Shown piece after piece: positions 8,600 through 16,696 of a stretch of DNA of 64,000 nt. Made by a program: the position numbers and the translations under genes. The notes under the pieces were generated by a model, which was given only the letters and a program-made list of their open reading frames with translations, did no database searches and was not told the DNA's origin. Source of the DNA: Anaerolineae bacterium (lineage in GTDB: Bacteria > Chloroflexota > Anaerolineae > 4572-78 > J111); the NCBI GenBank assembly GCA_023382535.1, contig JAHDWA010000037.1, positions 1 through 64,000 of the forward strand, read 5' to 3'. Numbering within the stretch: position 1 is the first letter of the stretch; every line of letters starts with the position of its first letter.

Positions 8600-9064
8600 T
8601 GCCCGGCATCTCCAGCCGGGAGCCGCACCGTTATATCCTCGATCATCGCACCGAACTGCGGACCCACTTCAAGGCGTCGGGCTTGTTTGACAGCCAGCTC
8701 GAAGCTGACTTCGCCGCCGAGTTTGAAGAAAAGTACGGCGGCGCGGCTGTGGCAGTTAGCCCGCGAGGATGAGCTGATTCTGGTGGGTGATACGGTCATG
8801 ATCCCCGACTTCTCCTTGACCCATCGCAAGGATGGCCGGCGGGCGCTGCTGGAAATTGTCGGTTTCTGGCAGCCGGACTACCTGCGGCACAAGCTGGCCA
8901 AGGTCCGCCAGGCCGGGCGGCGCGACTTGATCCTGTTGGTCTATGAGAGCGCCAATGTGGCGGAGGGGACATTCGAGGCGGTGTCGGCCGGAGAAGTGCT
9001 GACTTTCAGCCGCAAGCCGGTGCTCAAAGAGGTGCTGGCGGCAGTGGAGCGCTGCGCCGTCTGA
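8600..9064 (+). pseudogene. Inverted, frameshifted 3' copy of a DUF790/Bax1-like gene
   Basis: From about 8602 the plus strand reads PGISSREPHRYILDHRTELR, then THFKASGLFDSQLEADFAAE, matching residues in the second half of the neighbouring minus-strand DUF790 protein. At about 8740 the frame shifts by one base and continues with LAREDELILVGDTVMIPDF to VLKEVLAAVERCAV at 9064. Similarity over the last 95 residues is about 90 percent by eye, so the two are close paralogues rather than identical repeats. The N-terminal half is absent. It is the remains of a second DUF790 gene in the opposite orientation. Confidence 0.75.
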
Positions 9065-9082
9065 ACTCAGTTTTTGCCCGAA

Positions 9083-10147
9083 CTAGGAGACATAGATGGG
9101 GTTGGTAAAGACCCAGCCTCGCTGCCAGCCCCAAAACTGGCGGTAGGCCTCGACCCGGTAAACGCCCCGCTCACGAGTCTGCAACGTCAGGTTTCTTCCC
9201 TTTGTTTCGGCCACCACCCGGCCGTTGTGCAGCAGGCGCAGCCGGGCCGGCTGGGGGCTGACAACATGAAAGGTTGCGACCTCCTCCAGCGGCAGGGTGT
9301 CGCCCATGGTGGCTTCCGCCGTCCCGCTGCTGGCGGTAAAGCTGAAGCCGCGCGAGGAGGCCAGCAGATCATAGCTGACAAAGCAGTGACCCAGCCGTAG
9401 TGCCTCAAAAATTTGCTGCCGGGCCTGGGCTACCTCGTGCGCCAGGGGCTCGCTGAGCAGCAGATGGGTATTCACCGCGCGAAAGAGGTATTCGTAGGGG
9501 TAGATGGTCCGGCGCAGCGGCCCCAGGCTGTAGGCGATGGCATGGGCATCGGAGTTGCCGATAGCGACCACCTTTTGGCCGGTGGCCAGCAGTTGGTCCC
9601 ACTTGGCCAGTACTTCCGGGAAAGGGCCGGTCAAGACCAGATTGGGGAGATAAGCGCCGATGATCGCCCGGGGCTTGGTGCGGAGCTGCCACTTGACATC
9701 GGTCATGGCATTCCAGATTTCGATGCCGGTAAAGCCCGACACTTCCCAGCTCAGCCAGGGATAGGTCTCGCGGGCCGCGCCGATGCCGGGCCGCTCCAGG
9801 GGATGGGCCAGAAAGGTGACGCCGCCGCGGGCATGAACCGCATCAATCAATGCCTGGGGGTTGGCGGCGACAGGCTGGAAATCTGCGGTGACAAAGTGGC
9901 ACAACAAATGGTTCAGTTCCGGCACAAGCCGCTGGTCGTTGATCTCCTGCCCCATCAGCCGCAGGATTTTGTGACCATTGGCAGACAGGGAGTACCAGTC
10001 CTCCATCCCCTCGACGGCGATATTATGATCGGTGTAAACAATAAAATCGAGGCCAGCGCGGGCCGCCGCCGCAGCCACTTCGTCATGGCTGCCGGCGCCA
10101 TCAGAGGCAGTGGTATGAAGATGTAAATTGCCGACAATTTCTGACAT
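9083..10147 (-). CDS. PHP-domain metal-dependent phosphoesterase
   Basis: 354 residues. The N-terminal PHP domain shows its metal ligands in order: NLHLHTTASDG (HxH), YTDHN, GQEI, a TFLAHP histidine and GNSDAH near residue 200. Such proteins use a trinuclear metal site to hydrolyse phosphoesters, from histidinol phosphate to nucleic-acid ends. The last roughly 90 residues form a beta-rich add-on (VVSPQPARLRLLHNGRVV) common in CehA/McbA-type PHP proteins. The start is ATG 10147 with GGAGAAATTC upstream. It follows the amphi-Trp gene by 32 bases, probably cotranscribed. Substrate unknown. Confidence 0.8.
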   Translation of the reverse strand: MSEIVGNLHLHTTASDGAGSHDEVAAAAARAGLDFIVYTDHNIAVEGMEDWYSLSANGHKILRLMGQEINDQRLVPELNHLLCHFVTADFQPVAANPQALIDAVHARGGVTFLAHPLERPGIGAARETYPWLSWEVSGFTGIEIWNAMTDVKWQLRTKPRAIIGAYLPNLVLTGPFPEVLAKWDQLLATGQKVVAIGNSDAHAIAYSLGPLRRTIYPYEYLFRAVNTHLLLSEPLAHEVAQARQQIFEALRLGHCFVSYDLLASSRGFSFTASSGTAEATMGDTLPLEEVATFHVVSPQPARLRLLHNGRVVAETKGRNLTLQTRERGVYRVEAYRQFWGWQRGWVFTNPIYVS

Positions 10148-10179
10148 GAATTTCTCCGGGCTGGTTTGCCTCGCGGTCT

Positions 10180-10470
10180 TTAATCTTCCGTCTCAACATC
10201 CTCGTCTTGCATCTTTGCTTCGTCACCCTCGTCCTGGTCATTCCCTGCTTGCAGTTCCCACTTGAGCTGAAATTCAAGTTCCTCTAAGCTCTCCGATCGT
10301 TCGTGTTCTATGCTGATAGAGGCTTTGCCCGGCACGCGGATGCGCTCTCCCGCTACCTGGATGACGAATGGCTTTCCAGATTCCAGAGCATCGGCCAGGC
10401 GCCGCAGCTTGGAGACGAACTCCTTGATAGAATAGACCTTCTCTACGTCTCGTTTTCGCTCTTCTGACAT
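10180..10470 (-). CDS. Amphi-Trp domain protein
   Basis: 96 residues from the ATG at 10470, selected for the TTGGAGG eight bases upstream. It contains the compact amphi-Trp signature: FVIQVAGERIRVPGKASISIEHER and ELEFQLKWEL around residues 33-75, followed by a strongly acidic tail (DQDEGDEAKMQDEDVETED). The family is small, often clustered with archaeal- or Chloroflexota-type genes, and has no established function. It lies just upstream of the PHP phosphoesterase. Confidence 0.75.
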   Translation of the reverse strand: MSEERKRDVEKVYSIKEFVSKLRRLADALESGKPFVIQVAGERIRVPGKASISIEHERSESLEELEFQLKWELQAGNDQDEGDEAKMQDEDVETED

Positions 10471-10518
10471 CGTTGACCTCCAATTTGCTTTTAGGTTTGC
10501 GTAATCAGCCTGACCCAT

Positions 10519-10586
10519 GGACGCGGATTAAACGGATCGAACGGATTTAAATTATTTTATCCGAAAAATCCGTCGAATCCGTGTCC
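10519..10586. repeat. Imperfect palindrome built of CGGATT words
   Basis: Left arm 10519-10548 (repeats of CGGATTAAACGGATCG) and right arm 10565-10586 (AATCCGTCGAATCCGTGTCC) can pair around an AT-rich centre. It belongs to the set of short palindromes spread through this window's intergenic gaps. Confidence 0.6.
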
Positions 10587-10601
10587 TATGCCCCATGAGT
10601 C

Positions 10602-11489
10602 TTATAAGCTCCGGTTGAAAAACGTGATGATCGTTTGCTCATATTCAGCCGGCCGGGCCAGCAACCCACCCCCATGCCCGGCTTCCGGGATTTGCCACAA
10701 GGTTTTCGGATCGCCGGCATGCTCATAATAATTCTCGGCAATGCGTACTTCCATTATATCTTGGCCGGTGGCGATCAACAAAACCGCTCGCGGCGTTATC
10801 TCGGGGATCGCTTCCACCACTCCCGGCGGCGCGGTCACGCCCATGCGCCACTCAAAAACGCGGTCAATTACGCGGGTAATCGCGGGATTAACCCGTTCAA
10901 ATAACGAGTTTGGCGGCGGCGCATCTTCCGTTTTGACCAGGCTCGGCCCGTCGGCCACCACAGCTTTGAGCAGTTCATTTTGGGCCGCCGCTCTTAGGGC
11001 AACCTGTCCCCCGACAGAGAAGCCCAAAATACCCAGCCGCTGGGGGTCAACATCTTCCCGGCTTTGCAGAAAGCCCAACGCGGCGACCACATCCTGCACG
11101 TCAAGCCAACCATTAGTTCGTAAGGTTCCACCACTCTCTCCGTGTCCGCGCAGGTCATAGAGCAAGACGCCATACCCGTGGCGAGCCAAAAACTCAGCCC
11201 TGGTCAGCATCTCCAAACGATTGGCCCCATAGCCGTGAAGCAAAATGACGGCGGCGCGATTGCGGGATGGAATATACCAACCCGATAAGGTCACGTTATC
11301 TTCACTGGTAAATGTCACTGTCTCGTAGTCGAAGTTTATATCATCGGGTGTCAGGCAGCATATTGAACTGGGGGCCGGGCGCACTGTCGCTTCGATGTAA
11401 ATGGCAACAGCGACGATATACCCCAGCGTGATCCCTCCGGCCAGGCCGACCGATAGCAATCTGAGCCAATAGCGCCAGTCACGCTTCAT
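10602..11489 (-). CDS. Membrane-anchored alpha/beta hydrolase
   Basis: 295 residues from ATG 11489. One N-terminal hydrophobic helix (about residues 12-32) anchors an alpha/beta hydrolase domain. Visible elements are the oxyanion-hole LLHGYG, YDLRGHGES, the nucleophile elbow GFSVGG, an acidic loop in TGQDIMEV and the catalytic histidine in EAGHGGG. These fit a serine esterase/peptidase of the BAAT/dienelactone-like group facing outward. The alternative upstream start at 11546 would overlap the preceding gene by 35 bases. It follows the zinc-ribbon gene by 22 bases. Substrate unknown. Confidence 0.75.
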   Translation of the reverse strand: MKRDWRYWLRLLSVGLAGGITLGYIVAVAIYIEATVRPAPSSICCLTPDDINFDYETVTFTSEDNVTLSGWYIPSRNRAAVILLHGYGANRLEMLTRAEFLARHGYGVLLYDLRGHGESGGTLRTNGWLDVQDVVAALGFLQSREDVDPQRLGILGFSVGGQVALRAAAQNELLKAVVADGPSLVKTEDAPPPNSLFERVNPAITRVIDRVFEWRMGVTAPPGVVEAIPEITPRAVLLIATGQDIMEVRIAENYYEHAGDPKTLWQIPEAGHGGGLLARPAEYEQTIITFFNRSL

Positions 11490-11511
11490 CGAGGCGGTTC
11501 CATACCTGTCT

Positions 11512-12237
11512 TCACGGCGCCCGCAAGATGAGATCCATAAAATCAAACCCTATTTTTTCCCCAGGCGTGTAGGCTTCAATCGCTAACCCGACCAAGCCCT
11601 GTCTGAAATGATCATCCTCAACTTCACTCACTATCTGCCCGTTGATCAAAAAGATAAAGTGCCTTTCACGGCCGATCACTTCCACCTGATTGACCCCGTT
11701 GGGTTTGATCACACTTGTTCTGGTCCAATCCACCGCATTCAGCCATTGACCCTCTTTTTGCCTCGAAACCGCAAAATTCTGGCTGTCCGTCAGATGAAAC
11801 CAGTAGAAGTTTTGGTTGTCCTGGATGCGGAAAACTACCCCCCAACTGCTGCCTGCCTTGCTCCCGTTAATGTGTTTACCAGTCGCGATCAAGTGAAAAT
11901 CTGAGACGTGATAACCCCCTAACCAGGCTGTGGTAATGGTGGAGGCCAGGCTTACGTCTGCCTCCCACCGATAGCGCCCCTCGGCAATAACCTGGTTTAG
12001 GGTGGCGAAATACTTGCTCGGGTAGCTTCCGACCAACCAGTTATTCTCATTGGAGGTAAAATTGTCAAACACCAGGGTAGACCAGGAGGCAGCGCCTGAA
12101 ACTTGCCGCAGTTCTTCCGGCACAACCACTGAGGTATGACAGTAGGGACAGCTAATAATCGAGGCGCTGCCCCTGGGGATTAAGGGAGCACCACAGGATG
12201 GACATTGGAATGAATGAGCAGTCATAAGCTTTTTCAT
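11512..12237 (-). CDS. Zinc-ribbon protein with a concanavalin/LamG-like beta-sandwich
   Basis: 241 residues from the ATG at 12237 (TTTGGAAATA before it). An N-terminal zinc ribbon FQCPSCGAPL...ISCPYCHTSV (two CxxC knuckles, residues 10-38) is followed by a beta-sandwich domain beginning VFDNFTSNENNWLVGSY and ending IGFDFMDLILRAP. The second part has the same DNFxSNxNxWxVG start and FDN(L/M)xL ending as the three domains of the lipoprotein at 32691-35078, so both belong to one glucanase-like family of the genome. No catalytic residues or signal peptide are seen; probably a cytoplasmic binding protein. Function unknown. Confidence 0.6.
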   Translation of the reverse strand: MKKLMTAHSFQCPSCGAPLIPRGSASIISCPYCHTSVVVPEELRQVSGAASWSTLVFDNFTSNENNWLVGSYPSKYFATLNQVIAEGRYRWEADVSLASTITTAWLGGYHVSDFHLIATGKHINGSKAGSSWGVVFRIQDNQNFYWFHLTDSQNFAVSRQKEGQWLNAVDWTRTSVIKPNGVNQVEVIGRERHFIFLINGQIVSEVEDDHFRQGLVGLAIEAYTPGEKIGFDFMDLILRAP

Positions 12238-12294
12238 TATTTCCAAACGCAAAATGTTGCATGACCGACCGCCCTCTCGGGGTGAGACCTTACC

Positions 12295-12582
12295 TCACGA
12301 CGGGGGCAGCCCGGCGGCTTCCTCGTACAGCCAGCGGACGGAGTCGGCGCTTGGCGGCGCGGGGAAGAGATAATAGAAATCCATGTGGCCCGAGCTATAG
12401 CAGGCTTCGGCCCATTCCGTGCCGCAGATGCGGCAGCGATAAAGCCGCATCCACTTCTCGTCGGATTGGGCCAGCAGCTCCGAGTTGGCGATGATCACGT
12501 CCATATCCTGCGCGCCGTACACCGCCTCGCGCACCGTCGCGAAGGAGTGACGGAGAGCATCACGACAGACACAAGTATCCAC
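12295..12582 (-). CDS. Small Cys-rich protein of unknown function
   Basis: 95 residues if started at the GTG at 12582, which has AGGGAGG six bases upstream; an ATG at 12609 is an alternative with no ribosome site. It contains VDTCVCRDA near the N-terminus, a YRCRICGTEW knuckle and a conserved-looking AEACYSSGHMDFYYLFPAPP segment, suggesting a structural metal site of four cysteines. I do not recognise a named family with known function. It is the last gene of a run of small minus-strand genes that may be a cassette array. Confidence 0.55.
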   Translation of the reverse strand: MDTCVCRDALRHSFATVREAVYGAQDMDVIIANSELLAQSDEKWMRLYRCRICGTEWAEACYSSGHMDFYYLFPAPPSADSVRWLYEEAAGLPPS

Positions 12583-12677
12583 TGCCGCCTCCCTTCCTGT
12601 TCCATCCATTCGATATCTTACCCCAGAGGCGGCAGAAGCTATCCTCTCGTTACCCGCCGGGCACGGTGCCACAGGTA

Positions 12678-13193
12678 TTACCTTCTTCGTCGGCGTCTCG
12701 CACGACCTATCCAGCGATGAACTGAGGCCACATATGTTCGATATTCCTCTCCAAACTTGCTGGCAAGATATCGTTCTTCTGGTAGGACTAAAATATAATG
12801 GCAAGCGATAAATGCTGGCAAGAGGAGCACAAACACCCACACAAGATGAACGACGAGTGCAATTCCGACCAAAGTACAGATCCCACCGAGGTACAGGGGA
12901 TTTCTTGAGATTGAAAACACGCCTGTTGTAATAATCCGACTTGTCGAACGGCCTGGATCAGTCGGTTGTTGATGCTGAGCAAACTGTCGACGCGCAAGGA
13001 CAACAAGAACCAGACCTACGACAATGCAGCCAACGCCGACAGAAATGATGGCTGGTGTGATAAAACCAAGCGGAATCGAGAGCGGCAGCGCGAATTGTAG
13101 AGCAATGGCAACAAGCAAAGGAGTGCCAAAAACAACTTCGAAGATCTGCCACCATCGTCGATGCGCGGTATCTACTGACATTCGTGTGACCAT
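12678..13193 (-). CDS. Isoprenylcysteine methyltransferase-like (ICMT/PEMT fold) membrane protein
   Basis: 171 residues with four to five hydrophobic spans. The C-terminal part has the family signature SRNPLYLGGICTLVG followed by LPEERYLASKFGEEYRTYVASVHRWIG, the SAM- and lipid-binding region of integral-membrane methyltransferases. Bacterial members act on unknown lipids or isoprenoids. The ATG at 13193 lacks a clear ribosome site; 13181 is an alternative. It lies immediately after the attC-like palindrome on the same strand, the position of a cassette gene, and its base composition is more AT-rich than the flanking hydrolases. Confidence 0.7.
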   Translation of the reverse strand: MVTRMSVDTAHRRWWQIFEVVFGTPLLVAIALQFALPLSIPLGFITPAIISVGVGCIVVGLVLVVLARRQFAQHQQPTDPGRSTSRIITTGVFSISRNPLYLGGICTLVGIALVVHLVWVFVLLLPAFIACHYILVLPEERYLASKFGEEYRTYVASVHRWIGRARRRRRR

Positions 13194-13224
13194 TTTTCAC
13201 AGTCTGTCTGGCGTTCAAGGTGAA

Positions 13225-13351
13225 GCCGCCCAACGCCTCCCGCATTAGCCACGCCCACGATGCCCTCAATAACCAGAACCCTTAAAGTACAGAGGACTCC
13301 CTTCCTAAAAATCGAGCTCGTGGCGTCGGCTACATGCGGTTGTTGGGCGGC
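13225..13351 (-). other. Integron attC-like recombination site
   Basis: Outer arms GCCGCCCAAC (13225-13234) and GTTGGGCGGC (13342-13351) contain the core boxes GCCCAAC and GTTGGGC, fitting the attC consensus RYYYAAC/GTTRRRY at a 121-bp span. Inner arms 13241-13260 and 13318-13338 pair perfectly except for three single-base bulges, as expected for extrahelical bases of a folded attC. About 57 bases form a variable central loop. It lies between two minus-strand orphan genes, right after the stop of one, as in cassette arrays. No intI is in the window. Confidence 0.6.
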
Positions 13352-13366
13352 TTTTTGATGGCAAAA

Positions 13367-14122
13367 TTACTCCGAACATTCCCAAACAGTAGCACTGTTC
13401 CATAATGCATGAACCTCTTTGTTGAAAAAATCATACCAATATCCATCACTTGCCCGAAGTGTAAATCTAGGCAATGCATCGGAAACTGTCCTATAAGGGA
13501 AATGCTCCAGATAAAGCACCCCGGAAGCAGTATCGGGATTGACACAGACAGCCCCAAAAGTAAGAGGATTTTGTATCGTGCGGATTTCTATTCGTTTGGG
13601 AGCAACATTTCTTAAGCTGCAAAAAAGTTGCAGATTATTTTTTATCTGTAAAGCCGTTGTTTCTGCATTTCTCCTTACATCAGCATAATAACGGCTTGCT
13701 GCCATTTCAACAGGCGCACCTTCTGGATGAACAACTAAAATCCGAATGGTATGGCCTTTGCGAAGTTTTTCTTCGATAATCTGATAATTCCCTTTGAGTA
13801 TTCCACTTAAGGCTACACTAATTAGCCAAATATCTTTACCTGTTACGAGGTTTTCTTTGAAATCAGATGGAAATTCTTGTAGAAAAAAACTGTTAGTTGA
13901 TTGCGATAATTTTTGTGATAACTCTTCGAGCCGATAGCGGTTTACGAGATTTGATACCGCCAACAAGCCTAGAACAGTCAAAGTCAGGGAGGCTACTAAT
14001 CCGGCTGGGGTAATACCAACCAAACCAAGTATAACAAGGCTGAAAGCAATAATTACAGTTGCATATAAATCAATATTTTCGCCTCGACGTATATCTTCCC
14101 ATATTCTTTTGAGGAAACTCAT
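13367..14122 (-). CDS. Two-TM membrane protein with a cytoplasmic domain of unknown function
   Basis: 251 residues. Two hydrophobic helices near residues 20-38 and 41-58 are followed by a soluble domain with DIWLISVALSGILKGNYQII, a basic EKLRKGHTIRILVVHPEG strand and VLYLEHFPYRT. The loop KGHTIRILVVHPEG resembles domains appended to some bacterial regulators (DUF5919-like), but no enzyme motif is evident. The gene is AT-rich, lacks a ribosome site and ends 16 bases before the attC-like site, consistent with a captured cassette. Function unknown. Confidence 0.6.
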   Translation of the reverse strand: MSFLKRIWEDIRRGENIDLYATVIIAFSLVILGLVGITPAGLVASLTLTVLGLLAVSNLVNRYRLEELSQKLSQSTNSFFLQEFPSDFKENLVTGKDIWLISVALSGILKGNYQIIEEKLRKGHTIRILVVHPEGAPVEMAASRYYADVRRNAETTALQIKNNLQLFCSLRNVAPKRIEIRTIQNPLTFGAVCVNPDTASGVLYLEHFPYRTVSDALPRFTLRASDGYWYDFFNKEVHALWNSATVWECSE

Positions 14123-14190
14123 ATTAAAATATTGGCCTTTCAGCTTTACTGACTTTACATCTAGCTACTCAACGCCCTTTAGTTTTGCCG

Positions 14191-14670
14191 TTAAAGTTTA
14201 ACTGAACTTTCTACCCCGAATAATCTTTTCCCAAATTCAAGGTCAGTTTCAGTTCTACCCAATATCCATCTCGAACCTTCAACATTCCCTATATTAGTAC
14301 CGAGCGCATTGCCGTACATGCTATTACCTGCTGGACTAATCGTAAAGACAAAAACACCTGAAGAGTGAGCGCCTGGCCTCGTCTCTGACCATTCGCCTAT
14401 AATATAGCGTTTATTAACCAATCTCCCCAAGCCAGACCAAGTGAATCCTCGATTGTTTTCAGTATTGACGAATTTGAGTTTACCAAAATGCTGGTTGATT
14501 CTAACCTTTTCAGATACCCATACTGGCCCATCCAATGAATTTACTTCCCAAATTGAAATCCAAATTCCGTCAATCCCAGTAGTCCGACTGAGTTTTAACC
14601 ATTCTGCGAGATAGGGCAGGATAAACGATACAATTGCACCAACTATAGCTCCTAAAAGTGCTTCTGTCAC
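14191..14670 (-). CDS. Small membrane-anchored beta-rich protein of unknown function
   Basis: 159 residues from a GTG at 14670 with TAGGAG nine bases upstream. One N-terminal hydrophobic helix (residues 5-22, ALLGAIVGAIVSFILPYL) is followed by a beta-rich domain: GIDGIWISIWEV, KVRINQHFGKLKFV, NKRYIIGEWSET and GVFVFTISPAGNSMYG. The layout of a short membrane anchor plus beta-barrel is loosely like Cap15-type defence effectors, but one helix rather than two is present and no nucleotidyltransferase is nearby, so this is only a thought. AT-rich; probably the next cassette of the array. Confidence 0.55.
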   Translation of the reverse strand: MTEALLGAIVGAIVSFILPYLAEWLKLSRTTGIDGIWISIWEVNSLDGPVWVSEKVRINQHFGKLKFVNTENNRGFTWSGLGRLVNKRYIIGEWSETRPGAHSSGVFVFTISPAGNSMYGNALGTNIGNVEGSRWILGRTETDLEFGKRLFGVESSVKL

Positions 14671-14737
14671 TACGATGGCTCCTAAATTTCATCTTTCTCT
14701 TAAACGAATATCTGTTTGTTATTGTTCTTGGAAAGCT

Positions 14738-14868
14738 GCCGCCCAACAATTTGTAGGCCGATTGTATGTGTATGCAATCATCATAAATCAGCTTCTCTAA
14801 ATACCGTAAAAAACTCAATCCTTCCGCTTCTGCCTTTTCCGTGCCTAACTTAATCCCAAAGGGGCGGC
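14738..14868 (-). other. Degenerate attC-like site
   Basis: GCCGCCCAAC at 14738-14747 is identical to the outer arm of the site at 13225, and GGGGCGGC at 14861-14868 can pair with most of it. Inner TTTGTAGGCCG resembles the inner arm of the first site. The GTT of the right core is lost, so this is a weak or decayed site just upstream of the minus-strand gene starting at 14670. Confidence 0.3.
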
Positions 14869-14881
14869 GTAAGAAATCAAT

Positions 14882-14919
14882 AAAGACCCCCGTGAGTTTG
14901 GCGACTGCCGGGGGTCTTT
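14882..14919 (-). terminator. Hairpin terminator after the 2-hydroxyacid dehydrogenase gene
   Basis: AAAGACCCCCG (14882-14892) and CGGGGGTCTTT (14909-14919) form an 11-bp stem. T-rich sequence follows on either strand, so it can act in both directions. It ends the minus-strand nucleoside operon, 55 bases past its last stop. The 14671-14975 gap holds only this and the degenerate attC-like site. Confidence 0.75.
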
Positions 14920-14974
14920 ACTTTTTTCCATTTTATCACAACTTTTGTCGGGTTACAATGGACAAAAATGAGGC

Positions 14975-15994
14975 TTACACAACTTTATACTTTAATGGTC
15001 TGCCATTAATATGATTGACCAGGTTAGTATAATCACCTAACCGTTCCTGGGCGGCGGCGGCGATGCTGCCGGCGGCGATGTGGGGCGTCAGAAGGACATT
15101 GTAACCCTGTTTGGCCAGGGCCAGGAGGGGGTTGTCGGCTTTGATCGGTTCCCATTCAAAGGTATCCAGGGCGGCGCCGCTCAACTTGCCCGACTGCACC
15201 GCAGCGGCCACCGCGGCCTCGTTAATCACACTGCCGCTGCCGCAACTGACCAGGGCCGCGCCATCCTTCATTCTGGCCAGAAAATCGGCGTTGATCAGCA
15301 TATCCGTCTCTTTGAAGTACGGCAGCAGGTTGGCAAGGTAGTCGCTCCGGCTAAAGAGAGCGGCGCTGTCCACGTAAGTCAGCCCCAACTCCTGTTCGAC
15401 TGCCAGGGGCAGCCGGCGGCGTTTGTGGTAAAGCACCGTGCAGTCCCAGCCTTTCAGCCGCCGCGCCAGTTCGGCCCCGATTTCGCCAAAGCCCATAATG
15501 CCAATGGTCCGCTGCCACAGGCCCTCCACATTCTCCCGGTTGGACCAGTTGTAGGCAAAGGTATCCTCGTCGGTACGCCGGCTGGGACCCCACTCCGTAC
15601 TGGCGGCCAGGGCAACGGCTTGCACCTCGTTCAGTTTCTTGCTCAGAGCCAGCATTTGCAGCAACAGATGTTCGGCCACGCGAATGACGGTGCCGATGGG
15701 CCAATAGCAGACCGCCACCCCCGCCGCCCGGGCTGCCGCCGTGTCAATATCGTAGGTTAACGATCCCAGCCGCTGGATTAACTTGAGCCGGGGCGCGGCT
15801 TGAATCATGTCGGCGTCAATCACCCCGGTGCGCTCGGAAATAAAATATTCGGCATCGGCCAGGTGGGCTAACAGCGCCGCTTTATCCGGCTGGCGCAGCA
15901 TCGTGATGTCCAGTTCGGGTGGGGCCGCGCTTAAAGCGGCTTGCTGGTGGCGCAGACCCCGCTCAGTAACAAAGATAGTTTTGTAACGTTCCAT
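14975..15994 (-). CDS. D-isomer 2-hydroxyacid dehydrogenase-family protein without the catalytic Arg
   Basis: 339 residues. The NAD-binding glycine loop GIMGFGEIGAELARRL (about residues 164-179), an acidic GAALDTFEWEP and LLTPHIAAGS with the catalytic histidine are all present. The conserved ARG motif that supplies the substrate-binding arginine (R240 in phosphoglycerate dehydrogenase) is replaced by SCGSGSVINEAAV, so arginine becomes serine. The fold and cofactor use are likely kept; substrate carboxylate binding must differ or be lost. Start ATG 15994 with AGAGGGA upstream. Last gene of the transporter operon, suggesting a role in catabolism of the imported compound. Confidence 0.75.
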   Translation of the reverse strand: MERYKTIFVTERGLRHQQAALSAAPPELDITMLRQPDKAALLAHLADAEYFISERTGVIDADMIQAAPRLKLIQRLGSLTYDIDTAAARAAGVAVCYWPIGTVIRVAEHLLLQMLALSKKLNEVQAVALAASTEWGPSRRTDEDTFAYNWSNRENVEGLWQRTIGIMGFGEIGAELARRLKGWDCTVLYHKRRRLPLAVEQELGLTYVDSAALFSRSDYLANLLPYFKETDMLINADFLARMKDGAALVSCGSGSVINEAAVAAAVQSGKLSGAALDTFEWEPIKADNPLLALAKQGYNVLLTPHIAAGSIAAAAQERLGDYTNLVNHINGRPLKYKVV

Positions 15995-16012
15995 CGAGAA
16001 TCCCTCTGAGAT

Positions 16013-16092
16013 AAGGATGAAGGATGAAGGCGGAACCCCCTGGTGGGGGCAGGCGATGAAGGTGAAATTTATTCATCCTTCATTCTTCATCC
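16013..16092. repeat. AAGGATGA/TCATCCTT palindrome
   Basis: Left arm 16013-16030 (AAGGATGAAGGATGAAGG), right arm 16072-16092 (TTCATCCTTCATTCTTCATCC). It fills the gap between two genes, and the right arm supplies the stop codon of the cyclodeaminase gene. The same words occur inside cobB and cbiB and at the end of cobQ. Confidence 0.75.
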
Positions 16093-16671
16093 CCTTCTGA
16101 TTCGTTGTACCGGCGAGAGCTGTCCGATTTCTTTGATCAAATCGGCCAGCAGCGGCTCGTATTCGGCCAGCAGGGCCGGCTCAGGCCAGTGGCGCAGGTT
16201 GCTGTCCAACAGAAGCATGGCGGCTTGGGCTGTGCCGGCCAGCAGGGTGACGGCCATCTCCAGATCATCCTCGACCTGCTCGACCACCAGCGGGCGAAAA
16301 TCTTGCAGCAGCGCCGCCGCTTCAAGGCAGAGGCGGCCCATTTCAACCGGGCCATCGCACAAAATACGCTGGCCCTGCAGCTCTGTCCCGGCGTCACGCA
16401 GGGCGACAAACTCGGCGATGGCGCTGGCATCCTGGTCACACCACTCGATTAAGGTATTCTTGAGGTGAACCATTTGCTCAATGCGGCCGGTGACATCCTG
16501 CCAGTTTAATTTATCCACCTGGTGATCCAGGCTGATTTGCATACATGCTTCCCCCAGGGCCATGGCCTGGGCCGCCGACGCCGCAATGACCGCTCCGGCC
16601 ATGGCATGCTGTTGATCGCTCACTTCTCCAATAAATTGGCGAACCGATTTTTCGGTTAATCGTAAGACCAC
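16087..16671 (-). CDS. Cyclodeaminase/cyclohydrolase-family protein (FTCD_C-like)
   Basis: 194 residues, all-helical, with the family pattern: VRQFIGEVSDQQHAMAGAVIAASAAQAMALGEACM near the start and a C-terminal VTLLAGTAQAAMLLLDSN helix pair. Characterised relatives are formiminotetrahydrofolate cyclodeaminase and methenyl-THF cyclohydrolase, which process one-carbon units released in histidine or purine breakdown. GTG start at 16671 with TAGGTG upstream. Its place between a nucleoside-type ABC transporter and a dehydrogenase supports a purine degradation role. The last codons and stop lie within a repeat arm. Confidence 0.7.
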   Translation of the reverse strand: MVLRLTEKSVRQFIGEVSDQQHAMAGAVIAASAAQAMALGEACMQISLDHQVDKLNWQDVTGRIEQMVHLKNTLIEWCDQDASAIAEFVALRDAGTELQGQRILCDGPVEMGRLCLEAAALLQDFRPLVVEQVEDDLEMAVTLLAGTAQAAMLLLDSNLRHWPEPALLAEYEPLLADLIKEIGQLSPVQRIRRG

Positions 16672-16696
16672 GTTTCATTCACCTATTCTACCAGTT

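Noticed and set aside
14122..14191. Third attC site between the two AT-rich cassette-like genes
   Set aside because: Only a GTTGAGT-type core is present, the candidate partner is mismatched and the span of about 30 bases is too short for an attC.
14191..14670. CBASS Cap15-like effector
   Set aside because: Only one membrane helix and no CD-NTase or accessory gene nearby; the resemblance is in general layout only.
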